Positions 27,914-35,504 of a stretch of DNA of 64,000 nucleotides are shown here, piece by piece. Below the pieces are notes generated by a model. That model made no database searches and had not been told where the DNA came from. It was given only the letters and a program-made list of their open reading frames with translations. Every line of letters starts with the position of its first letter. Within the stretch, counting starts at the first letter, position 1. The DNA lies in contig JAFQLQ010000031.1 in the NCBI GenBank assembly GCA_017414505.1, forward strand, positions 124,001 to 188,000, given 5' to 3'. The position numbers and the translations under genes are program-made. The stretch is from Clostridia bacterium. GTDB lineage: Bacteria; Bacillota; Clostridia; UMGS1840; HGM11507.

Positions 27914-29254
27914 ATGAGAGGCTATAATAAATGGAATTACAGACCTTATATACCGCTAGACAGAAACGATAGCTTTGTAAGCCCTTATATCTGTCGTGTT
28001 GCACCTTCGGAAACAAGTGTTCTTATAGAATGGCTTGATAATTCAGAAAGCGAAACTCATACGCTTTATTATAAGGAAAGAACAGAAGAAAAATACGAAA
28101 ATAGTCTGGAATTAACAGATAAAAAGATTGTTATATCCGGATTAAAGCCTGATACAGAATACGAGCTTTATATAGAAAATAAAGATGGATACAAAAGTGA
28201 TGTAAGAATTGCCAAAACAGGCTTTGTTCCCGGGCAGGTAATCAACTATCTTCATCCTGAAGACACCTGCTACAGCTTTTCGGGAAAATGTCTGTGCAGT
28301 CCGTCTCTTGTAAGACTTCCAAGCGGAAAGCTTCTTCTTTCAATGGATGTTTTCGGTCATTCAACACCTCAGAATCTTTCAATTATTTACGAAAGTGATG
28401 ATAACGGTGAAACCTGGAGCTATCTTACCGAATTATTCCCGTGTTTCTGGGGAAAATTATTTATGCATAACGGAAGCCTTTATTCCATTGCCGCATCCTG
28501 TGAGTACGGAGATTTGCTGATAGGCCGTTCTGACGATGAGGGCAAAACATGGACTATGCCAACTGTTATACATCGTGGAAGTGCATCAACCAATGAAAAC
28601 GGCTTGCATAAAGCTCCCTGCGTTATTTTGAATGCAAAAGGCAGACTTTGGCTTGCTGTTGATTACGGTTCCTGGAAACATAAGCAGTTTTCAAATGCCG
28701 TTTATTCCATAGATGTAAATGATGATTTACTTGTTGCAGAAAACTGGTGTTGTACCGGATTTTTACCTCATAACAAGGAAAATCCCGGTGCTCTGGATAT
28801 TCCGGGTGCAATTGAAGGTGCACTTATTGAAAATCCACAAGGTGAAGTAATAAACTTCTTAAGATACGCAGAAAATAAAGCGTGGATAATAAAAGCGGAT
28901 TCCGAAAATCCTGAAAAAATGCCTGAATTTGTGGAAGTTGCAGATTTCCCGATGGGGCATACAAAATTTGATATTATAAAGCATGAAGACGGATATTATT
29001 ATTCAATAGGAAACCGCCTTCCGCTCAGAAATATTTTATCGGTTTATAAATCAAAGGATTTGAAGGAATGGATACTTGTTAAGGATGTTCTTAACTATGA
29101 AGAAATGGATAAGCAGTATGTAGGCTTCCAGTATCCTTCGGTATTGCTTGAAGGCGATGAAATGATAATTGCTTCACGAACTGCTTTTAACGGTGCACAT
29201 ACTTTCCACGATAATAACTACATAACCTTACATCGCACGAAGCTTTCTGATTAA
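27914..29254 (+). CDS. Cytoplasmic sialidase-like (BNR repeat) protein with N-terminal FN3-like domain
   Basis: This 446-residue protein has no signal peptide. A fibronectin-III-like domain lies at about residues 22-105 (ISGLKPDTEYELYI is a classical FN3 strand pattern). A beta-propeller follows, with two clear Asp boxes, SDDNGETW (about 162) and SDDEGKTW (about 207). This is the BNR_2/sialidase-superfamily fold, used by sialidases and by several other exo-acting glycosidases and lyases. The arginine triad of true sialidases cannot be confirmed by eye. The strong RBS TAGGAGGAA lies in the intergenic space after the DapA-family gene. Cytoplasmic location implies work on imported oligosaccharides. 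Confidence 0.75.
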   Translation: MRGYNKWNYRPYIPLDRNDSFVSPYICRVAPSETSVLIEWLDNSESETHTLYYKERTEEKYENSLELTDKKIVISGLKPDTEYELYIENKDGYKSDVRIAKTGFVPGQVINYLHPEDTCYSFSGKCLCSPSLVRLPSGKLLLSMDVFGHSTPQNLSIIYESDDNGETWSYLTELFPCFWGKLFMHNGSLYSIAASCEYGDLLIGRSDDEGKTWTMPTVIHRGSASTNENGLHKAPCVILNAKGRLWLAVDYGSWKHKQFSNAVYSIDVNDDLLVAENWCCTGFLPHNKENPGALDIPGAIEGALIENPQGEVINFLRYAENKAWIIKADSENPEKMPEFVEVADFPMGHTKFDIIKHEDGYYYSIGNRLPLRNILSVYKSKDLKEWILVKDVLNYEEMDKQYVGFQYPSVLLEGDEMIIASRTAFNGAHTFHDNNYITLHRTKLSD

Positions 29255-29270
29255 AAAACGGAGGTTTTAT

Positions 29271-31478
29271 ATGGAAACTGTAAGGAAAAAAATCGTAGAT
29301 TTTTTTAACTACCGAAGTTTGCGTAAATTTATTTTGCTTTCGATTATTCTGGCGATGCTTTTCCTTTTTTGCGGAATGTCCATATCAAGAGCGTTTGTAT
29401 ATTCCAAAGTTAAATCAAATATGATTGAAACAAACGAAAAATATGCAACAGCATTATTTAAGCAGATTGATACCGAAATGAATGTTGTCAATGCAATAAT
29501 CAACAATTACATCAACGATACTGCATTAAACGAAATTACAAGATGCAACGAGTCGGATTACAGATTTATAGAGCTTCTTGTAGACGCAAGTGCAGATATA
29601 TCACGAACTGTAGAAGAGAACCTGTTTGTTGATGATATTGTTGTAGTTTTTGATAATAAGAATGTTGCATTTTCAAAGGACGGACGTTTTACCAAAAAAT
29701 ATTTTCTCAGAGCCAATTATTATTATGAGGAAATTGCAAAAATGTCCGGTCAGAAAAATGTTATAAGAACAGTTCCGTATTTTGAAAAAAAGGGAAGTAC
29801 TGAAACCGGAAAAGTTTTGCTTTTCTCTGTTCCTGCAAACGGATATACAGTTAATGTAATGGTAAGCTATAAACGTCTGGAGGAGATTTTCGGTCAGAAT
29901 ATTACTGAGGGGAAAAAACTGGTTATTTTATCGGAAACAGATTTAATATATAATAATACAGAATGTTCCGATGAAGAACTTTTTTCGTCAATTGGCTTCA
30001 GAGAAGATGATTCTGATATCAAGAAGAATTCTCTTGATATAAATGGCGAAGAGCATTTCGATGCATACGCAAATCTTCAAAGTGTGGGCTGGACATGTCA
30101 TATGCTTCTGCCCCGTAAAATGCTTCTTAATGAAATTAATATGGTAATGAATCCGTTTGTATATTCTTACATTGTCATTCTTCTTGTAATGATATTTCTT
30201 GTAGCGGTGTACAGAAGAAAAATTGTTTTTCCTCTTACCGCATTGTTAAACGATATGCTTAAAGACACCGAGCATAAGGATAATCAGAGCGAGTTTGAAA
30301 TGATAAACAGCTATATTACCGATATGAATTTCAAAAATGAAAAATACACCGAAATTATTGAAAACAGTACAAAACGGATGCAGGTTGTTATTTTAAAAGA
30401 TATACTTGAAAATAATGCTTCTGTGGAAGCGGAAATGCAAGATGCGTATTTTGGAAGTATGGAATATGAAAAATTTCTGCTTTTAAAGTTCTTTGTTGTA
30501 AGCTGTGATGGAGATGTGGCATTTATAAAGGAATATATTGAAGATTTTCTTACCCGCGAGGAATGTTTTTTCACAGTTTTCAATGCGAGTGAAAATTCAC
30601 TTTTTGCAGTTATTAACTGCCCTGATGAAAAGCTTTTGTACGAAAAAGTTGAAAATGAGGTGGAGAAGATTCGCCTTATGGGTAACGATGTTTTTGCTGT
30701 GTTTTCAGATGCAGTCAGCTTAATATCTGAGCTTTCTTATTCCTCAAAGCAAATAGAACAAATTTTCAGCAACAGAAATGCATCTTTGGAAAAAGCTGTT
30801 TACACTATTTCCGATGTTGTTAATAAAAGCAACGAAAATCTGTTTGAAAATGCCGGAAAAATGCTTCAGAAATGTATTCTGGATAAGGGCAGGGAAGAAA
30901 CAGAAAATTGTTTTTCGGATTATTCAAATAATAAAAATATGGTAAGTTATTCAGTATATAAAAAATTTCTTTGCGAAATTATATCCGTACTGGAATTTAC
31001 CGCCTCTTCGAACAGCATAGATATGAGAGGCATTGGTTACGATATGATAATGCTTAATAACCCGAAATGTGAATTTGTAAATATAAATAAGGAAGAGGCT
31101 AAGTTGTTCGCTCTTTCGGGAATTGTAGCTGAAAGGATTTTTCAAATGAAGAATGCAGGAGAAGACCAGATAATTGATTATATAAAAGAGAATTATTCCA
31201 ATTATATTTCTCTTGATATAGTTGCGCAAAAATTCAATATGAATCCCAATTATCTGTCGGGCTATATAAAGAAAAAAATAGGAATGAATTATCAGGATTT
31301 TGTTAATAATCTGAGAATTGAGCAGGCGAAAAAATTAATGAGTGAAACGGATATGACAATATCTGAAATTGCAGGTGTTCTCGGATATGATAATTCAAGC
31401 TCCTTTATACGCTTCTTTAAAAAGCACGTAAAAGAATCTCCCGGAGCGTTCAGAAGCAAAAATAAATCAGAAGAGTAA
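29271..31478 (+). CDS. Membrane-bound AraC-family regulator with extracytoplasmic sensor region
   Basis: This 735-residue protein has a membrane helix at about residues 20-43 (LRKFILLSIILAMLFLFCGM), a ~250-residue extracytoplasmic region of the Cache type, and a second membrane helix at about 296-318. A cytoplasmic linker with ElbH/YesN-like alternating segments follows, then a C-terminal AraC helix-turn-helix (about 637-733; NPNYLSGYIKKKIGMNYQDF and SEIAGVLGYDNSSSF). This design joins ligand sensing outside the cell to DNA binding without a separate kinase. It is the last gene of the DapA/sialidase-like operon and is followed by a terminator, so it probably regulates this cluster. Confidence 0.88.
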   Translation: METVRKKIVDFFNYRSLRKFILLSIILAMLFLFCGMSISRAFVYSKVKSNMIETNEKYATALFKQIDTEMNVVNAIINNYINDTALNEITRCNESDYRFIELLVDASADISRTVEENLFVDDIVVVFDNKNVAFSKDGRFTKKYFLRANYYYEEIAKMSGQKNVIRTVPYFEKKGSTETGKVLLFSVPANGYTVNVMVSYKRLEEIFGQNITEGKKLVILSETDLIYNNTECSDEELFSSIGFREDDSDIKKNSLDINGEEHFDAYANLQSVGWTCHMLLPRKMLLNEINMVMNPFVYSYIVILLVMIFLVAVYRRKIVFPLTALLNDMLKDTEHKDNQSEFEMINSYITDMNFKNEKYTEIIENSTKRMQVVILKDILENNASVEAEMQDAYFGSMEYEKFLLLKFFVVSCDGDVAFIKEYIEDFLTREECFFTVFNASENSLFAVINCPDEKLLYEKVENEVEKIRLMGNDVFAVFSDAVSLISELSYSSKQIEQIFSNRNASLEKAVYTISDVVNKSNENLFENAGKMLQKCILDKGREETENCFSDYSNNKNMVSYSVYKKFLCEIISVLEFTASSNSIDMRGIGYDMIMLNNPKCEFVNINKEEAKLFALSGIVAERIFQMKNAGEDQIIDYIKENYSNYISLDIVAQKFNMNPNYLSGYIKKKIGMNYQDFVNNLRIEQAKKLMSETDMTISEIAGVLGYDNSSSFIRFFKKHVKESPGAFRSKNKSEE

Positions 31479-31484
31479 ATTTTT

Positions 31485-31513
31485 AAAAGGTTGAGTAATT
31501 CTCAGCCTTTTTT
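31485..31513 (+). terminator. Terminator after the membrane AraC gene
   Basis: An 11-bp stem (31485-31495 with 31501-31511, one G-T wobble) with a 5-base loop leads into a T run, starting 7 bases after the stop codon. Confidence 0.85.
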
Positions 31514-31522
31514 AATTTCAAA

Positions 31523-31558
31523 ATAGAAAAATTCCATTAACGTATGGAATTTTTCTAT
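31523..31558. promoter_or_regulatory. Perfect 15-bp palindrome upstream of a promoter, putative operator
   Basis: Bases 31523-31537 are the exact reverse complement of 31544-31558, with a 6-base spacer. The right arm touches the -35 box of the promoter of the six-hairpin glycosidase gene. An A-rich left and T-rich right flank mean that a second terminator cannot be excluded. Confidence 0.55.
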
Positions 31559-31586
31559 ATACATTAGTTGATTTTGATATTATAAT
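31558..31586 (+). promoter_or_regulatory. Promoter of the six-hairpin glycosidase gene
   Basis: TATACA (31558-31563), 17 bp, then TATAAT (31581-31586), 26 bp before the start codon. The -10 box is consensus and the -35 box matches four of six positions. Confidence 0.65.
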
Positions 31587-31612
31587 ATTAAAAAAACGGA
31601 GGTAATATCAAT

Positions 31613-33169
31613 ATGGATAAATTTGCAATACAGGCACTTAATGAATACTGTAGCGATACTAAAACAGTTCGCAGGGGAGGGGTAAACGGAAAACCGTTCT
31701 GGAATGTTAATGCTTCACAATTTATGTTTGCACCGGATTTTCTGTTTCCTTTAATCCCCGGAACAAAGGAATATGTGTTTACAGCTGTTGACAGTAACGG
31801 AAAAAAACATTCCTTTAAAGCCGATGTTCCTACTGCACCTCTTACTCCCATATGGAGGAATATAGCACCGGGAATGGTTGAACTTAAGGTAGAGGCAGTT
31901 CACGAAAAAAGCGGAGTAACTTATCTTGCCGGTGCAAGAACATTTTTCAAAATGATGCCTTTTCCGGGGCGTGAATCGTTGCCCCGAAAAGCCTGCTCGT
32001 ATAAGGAATGTTCAGTAAAAGCTTTCAGATATGTGTTTTACGATGCAACAACACAGTACTGGCTTACTCACGGTGTTCCAAAGCCCGATTACTATCATAA
32101 TGTTTATCCTTCAAAAACCATAAGCAGTATTATTAATGCAATGGTTTCCTATGCAGAGCTGGAACCGGAAAACGCTGAAAAAGCACTTAAAATAGCTTCA
32201 AATGCGGCTGATTATCTTATTTCCATTACATACGGAGAGGATTCCGCACTTGCAGGGCTTCCGCCAACGTATTCTTTTAAAGGTCTTATTAAAGAAATTG
32301 TTGATGAAACTGCTCCCGCTGCTGACGGGCGTAAGGATATGCTGATGACCATTTATCCTGCAATGGTGGGAAGTTCCTATCTTAAACTTGAAAAGGCAAC
32401 AAAAGATGAAAAATATTTTAAAGCGGCACAGAAAATAGCAGAGTATTACAGAAAAAATGTACTCGAAAATGGCAGTTGGTATCTTCTTGTATCTGAAAAA
32501 ACAGGAAAATCTGATTCACCCAACTGCTGCGGACATTTTGCAATTCTTGATTTCTTAAACGAATTTTATTTAATAACAGGGGAAGAATGCTGGCATAATC
32601 TGGAACGTAATTATTTTGAATATATTAAGAAAACACGTCTGGACACATATAACTGGGAAGGTCAGTTTGAAGATATTCCGCTGACTGCCGGTTATACAAA
32701 TCTTACTCACCTTAGCGCGGACGGAATGATTAACTATATTGTAAATAATATGGCTGATGATTCTGAAATGATAAAGGAAGCGGAAGAACTGATACATTTT
32801 GTAGAAGACCAGTTCGTTGTATGGGGTGATTTTGCACCATGGAATCCGCATTACGGGCCGGAAGAATACTGGTATTCACCTGCGGCTCTGGAGCAGTATA
32901 ACTGGCATGTTCCGATTGATGGAAGCACAGCTGCAGTTATAAAGGCTTTTCTTGATATGTATTCTTTAACAGGTGATGACCTTTTCCTTGAAAAAGCCTG
33001 TGCTCTTGGCGATTCGGTAACGAGAATGCAAAATCCGGAGACCGGAGTTATTCCAACTCATTGGATGACAAAGGATTGCAGTACAGTACTTAAGAATTTC
33101 TGGATAAACTGTCATATAGGAACGGCCTTTAATATGATGATATTGGCTAAGGCAATCGGCGAAATATAA
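31613..33169 (+). CDS. Six-hairpin (alpha/alpha) glycosidase-like protein
   Basis: This 518-residue protein has no signal peptide. A short N-terminal beta region (about 1-120, with FMFAPDFLFPLIPGT) precedes an (alpha/alpha)-toroid built from paired helices (about 140-515), each repeat with a Trp/Tyr-rich turn such as NCCGHFAILDFLNEFY, NWEGQFEDIP and WGDFAPWNPHYGPEEYW. Such barrels occur in GH88/GH105 unsaturated-uronyl hydrolases, uronyl epimerases and other glycosidases. I cannot pick one family from motifs alone. Its own promoter, with a palindrome beside it, suggests independent regulation. Beside two heparinase-type lyases, a hydrolase for unsaturated uronic-acid products would make sense, but this is inference. 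Confidence 0.6.
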   Translation: MDKFAIQALNEYCSDTKTVRRGGVNGKPFWNVNASQFMFAPDFLFPLIPGTKEYVFTAVDSNGKKHSFKADVPTAPLTPIWRNIAPGMVELKVEAVHEKSGVTYLAGARTFFKMMPFPGRESLPRKACSYKECSVKAFRYVFYDATTQYWLTHGVPKPDYYHNVYPSKTISSIINAMVSYAELEPENAEKALKIASNAADYLISITYGEDSALAGLPPTYSFKGLIKEIVDETAPAADGRKDMLMTIYPAMVGSSYLKLEKATKDEKYFKAAQKIAEYYRKNVLENGSWYLLVSEKTGKSDSPNCCGHFAILDFLNEFYLITGEECWHNLERNYFEYIKKTRLDTYNWEGQFEDIPLTAGYTNLTHLSADGMINYIVNNMADDSEMIKEAEELIHFVEDQFVVWGDFAPWNPHYGPEEYWYSPAALEQYNWHVPIDGSTAAVIKAFLDMYSLTGDDLFLEKACALGDSVTRMQNPETGVIPTHWMTKDCSTVLKNFWINCHIGTAFNMMILAKAIGEI

Positions 33170-33176
33170 TAAATCA

Positions 33177-33217
33177 GATAGTAAGAAGCCACCCGAAATG
33201 GGTGGCTTCTTACTGTC
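33177..33217. terminator. Strong hairpin between convergent genes, terminator-like without T tract
   Basis: An 18-bp stem including one wobble (33177-33194 with 33200-33217) has a 5-base loop. It begins 8 bases after the stop of the six-hairpin gene. There is no T run on either strand, so classical intrinsic termination is uncertain; it may act in RNA protection or with Rho. Confidence 0.5.
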
Positions 33218-33262
33218 GAAAAAGTTGGTCTACCGCAGAAAAATTATTTATCAATGAAAAAG

Positions 33263-33348
33263 TGCCGGTGAAAAGCCTCTCACTCCGGGAGAGCTGGCAG
33301 CGTTAGCTGACTGAGAGGGTTGACGAAATATACCTTCCTTTTTCGGCA
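33263..33348. repeat. GC-rich structured repeat-like element
   Basis: This block is visibly richer in GC than the surrounding DNA. Its core has outer arms CCTCTCA (33276-33282) and TGAGAGG (33312-33318) enclosing two small hairpins, CTCCGGGAG and CAGCGTTAGCTG. TGCCG (33263-33267) and CGGCA (33344-33348) flank it. The pattern resembles small palindromic interspersed repeats I recall from clostridial genomes with the sense pattern GGGAGAGCTGGCAGC then GCTGACTGAGAGGG. It encodes no protein. Only one copy is in this window. Confidence 0.6.
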
Positions 33349-33352
33349 TCTT

Positions 33353-35440
33353 CTATTGCTCTAAATTATCTTTTATGAATGTACTGGGTAAGATACCCTC
33401 GTATTTTTTGAAAATTCTTATATAAGTTTCTACACAGTTACAGCCTATACTTGAAGATACATCCGAAATTTTATGTCCTTTTAGCAAAAGCTCTTTTGAA
33501 TATTCAACCTTTTTCTTGTTTAAATAAGTTTTGAAATTTTCGCCGAATAATGTTTTAAATACCCGGCTTGTTTTATAATGTGAGTACCCAAGATGTTCAG
33601 CTAATTCATAAAGGCTTATATCTCTGCATAAATTATCAGAAATAAACTTTTCAATTATATCTTTTTCGTTTTCGGCATATTTTACGCTTCCGGTGTAGCT
33701 GAGAATGGGAACAAACATATCAAAAAGCTTCTTCTTTATTTCTTCGGAAGATAGATTTTCCAGCGAAAAATCCAATGATACCGAACCGGGGTATAAATCG
33801 TTTAATGTTTTGTCTATACTTTTTAAAATACGGTTTATTGTAACAATTAAGCTGTTTTTCAGCATTATCAGATTAAATTTATTTGCGTGAACAAGATTTG
33901 CTTCAATAATATGTTTAATCTGATTTTCAGCGAGAGCTGTTTCACCGTTTACAATTGACTGTATAATTTGTCTTTCCGATTCAATGGGGTAGTAAACATC
34001 AGCTTCAAGATTAATCTTTGTTTTTGAAGATTCATAAATATTTTTTGTATCATCAATAAAAAATACGCTGTTTTTTATAAGCTGTAATTTATTGAATTCT
34101 GCCGTACTTTCTTTTAAACCTTTAACTCTGTCACTTATACAAACTTTAAAATCAATGTTAAATTCAATTTGTAATGTATTTGATAAATTTTCCAGTATTT
34201 CATAAAAATCAATTTCTGAATCTTCCGTAATTATGCAAAAACCGTTGTAATAATCGTCAAAATACAGCATGGAAGGGAACTTCCCGATAAGTATTTCAAT
34301 TATATCGTTTTTAATAAAAGGAACACCTGCAACTGTGTAAACCGCCGCACATTCCGTATCGTTAACAATGGAGGCTAAAATAAGTCTGTGATTTTTATTT
34401 ATAATATCAATGCTGTATTCTTTTATAATATTGTTGGCGTGGTAGTCAACCAGTATACCGTGATATAAATCAGATAAATATGACTGAATAAGAAGCTTTT
34501 GTCTTATCTGAGCTTCTTTTTTTATTTCGGTAATGTTGGTTTGCATATTTTTTATGTTCTGTAAGCCGTCTTCAAGTGTTTCTATGTCCGAAATGGATTC
34601 TATCTGCTTTAATTCATCAATAAATTCTCTTACAGGCGTTGAAAATGATGCAACTATTTTTTTTGATAACACGTATGATGCCAATATCAGCAATATATAA
34701 ATCAGAATAAGCGGAATAACCGATGCATAGGGGAATGTGTTTTTTATGCAGTAAACATATTTGAAATTTTCCGAAACAACACAGGAAACAGAATATCCGG
34801 CTATTGCAGAATTTGATTCTGTCAATTCTTTTAAATTGCTTATTACCGGTTTTGTGTCATTTGAGAAAATAAGATCATTGTTGTTAAGCACGTAATAATG
34901 TGCATTAGTGCTGTTTTCGTCAAAAAACACCGAGCTCATATCATCATATAAAATATATATAAAAACAAGCTCAAGATCATTTATATAAGATTTCTTTTCG
35001 TAAAACACCTGACCGTGGCGGTATTTGAATGAGCCTTCTCTTTCGGGAAAATCCGATTCGGAAAAATTAATAACCTCGGTTTTTGCAAAATATTTTTTTT
35101 CGGTAATGTTGTAAATCCCAACGTCAAAATAAAGATTACCGTAAATGTGAGCGTAGGTTTTAATTTTGTCGTTTATGGTAAGGGTATACCAGCTGTCTTT
35201 TGTAAGAGCATATCTTGATATATCAACATCGGTTTGAAGATTGGCAAAAATGTTTTTTGCAGAATTTACACGAACATTGTTCCAGGTTGCCAGCATCTGA
35301 CAGTTTGCCTGAGAAAAATTAAGATTCTTTTTGTTGTTATTTTCAATAGAGAAAAAACATAAGCCTGAGCACAAAGCTGTGCTCAGGATAAGCAATATAG
35401 AAAATATAATTATTGTATGTTTTTTTAATTGTTTATTCAT
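33353..35440 (-). CDS. Membrane-bound AraC-family regulator with extracytoplasmic sensor region
   Basis: This 695-residue protein has a membrane helix at about residues 9-30, an extracytoplasmic ~200-residue sensor region, a second membrane helix at about 232-256 (VIPLILIYILLILASYVL) and a long cytoplasmic linker. A C-terminal AraC helix-turn-helix (about 592-690) carries SLYELAEHLGYSHYKTSRVF and an ISDVSSSIGC segment. It has the same design as the regulator at 29271-31478 but low sequence similarity, so it likely senses a different ligand. A promoter (TTGAAA-18-TATAAT) precedes it. Its position behind the two SLH genes that diverge from the second importer operon makes it the leading candidate regulator of that operon (inference). 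Confidence 0.87.
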   Translation of the reverse strand: MNKQLKKHTIIIFSILLILSTALCSGLCFFSIENNNKKNLNFSQANCQMLATWNNVRVNSAKNIFANLQTDVDISRYALTKDSWYTLTINDKIKTYAHIYGNLYFDVGIYNITEKKYFAKTEVINFSESDFPEREGSFKYRHGQVFYEKKSYINDLELVFIYILYDDMSSVFFDENSTNAHYYVLNNNDLIFSNDTKPVISNLKELTESNSAIAGYSVSCVVSENFKYVYCIKNTFPYASVIPLILIYILLILASYVLSKKIVASFSTPVREFIDELKQIESISDIETLEDGLQNIKNMQTNITEIKKEAQIRQKLLIQSYLSDLYHGILVDYHANNIIKEYSIDIINKNHRLILASIVNDTECAAVYTVAGVPFIKNDIIEILIGKFPSMLYFDDYYNGFCIITEDSEIDFYEILENLSNTLQIEFNIDFKVCISDRVKGLKESTAEFNKLQLIKNSVFFIDDTKNIYESSKTKINLEADVYYPIESERQIIQSIVNGETALAENQIKHIIEANLVHANKFNLIMLKNSLIVTINRILKSIDKTLNDLYPGSVSLDFSLENLSSEEIKKKLFDMFVPILSYTGSVKYAENEKDIIEKFISDNLCRDISLYELAEHLGYSHYKTSRVFKTLFGENFKTYLNKKKVEYSKELLLKGHKISDVSSSIGCNCVETYIRIFKKYEGILPSTFIKDNLEQ

Positions 35441-35471
35441 GTAAAGTTCCCCATATTGATAATTCAGGTAT

Positions 35472-35501
35472 ATTATACCATAAATGTATCAGCATTTTCA
35501 A
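35472..35501 (-). promoter_or_regulatory. Promoter of the second membrane AraC gene
   Basis: On the minus strand TTGAAA (35496-35501), 18 bp, then TATAAT (35472-35477), about 32 bp before the start codon and just after the stop codon of the upstream SLH gene. Confidence 0.75.
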
Positions 35502-35504
35502 GTG

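Noticed and set aside
27914..29254. Calling this gene a true secreted sialidase
   Set aside because: There is no signal peptide and the arginine triad could not be confirmed; only the propeller and Asp boxes are supported.
31523..31558. Calling the 15-bp palindrome simply a second terminator
   Set aside because: A good terminator already lies just upstream and the palindrome touches a -35 box; an operator fits better, though not proven.
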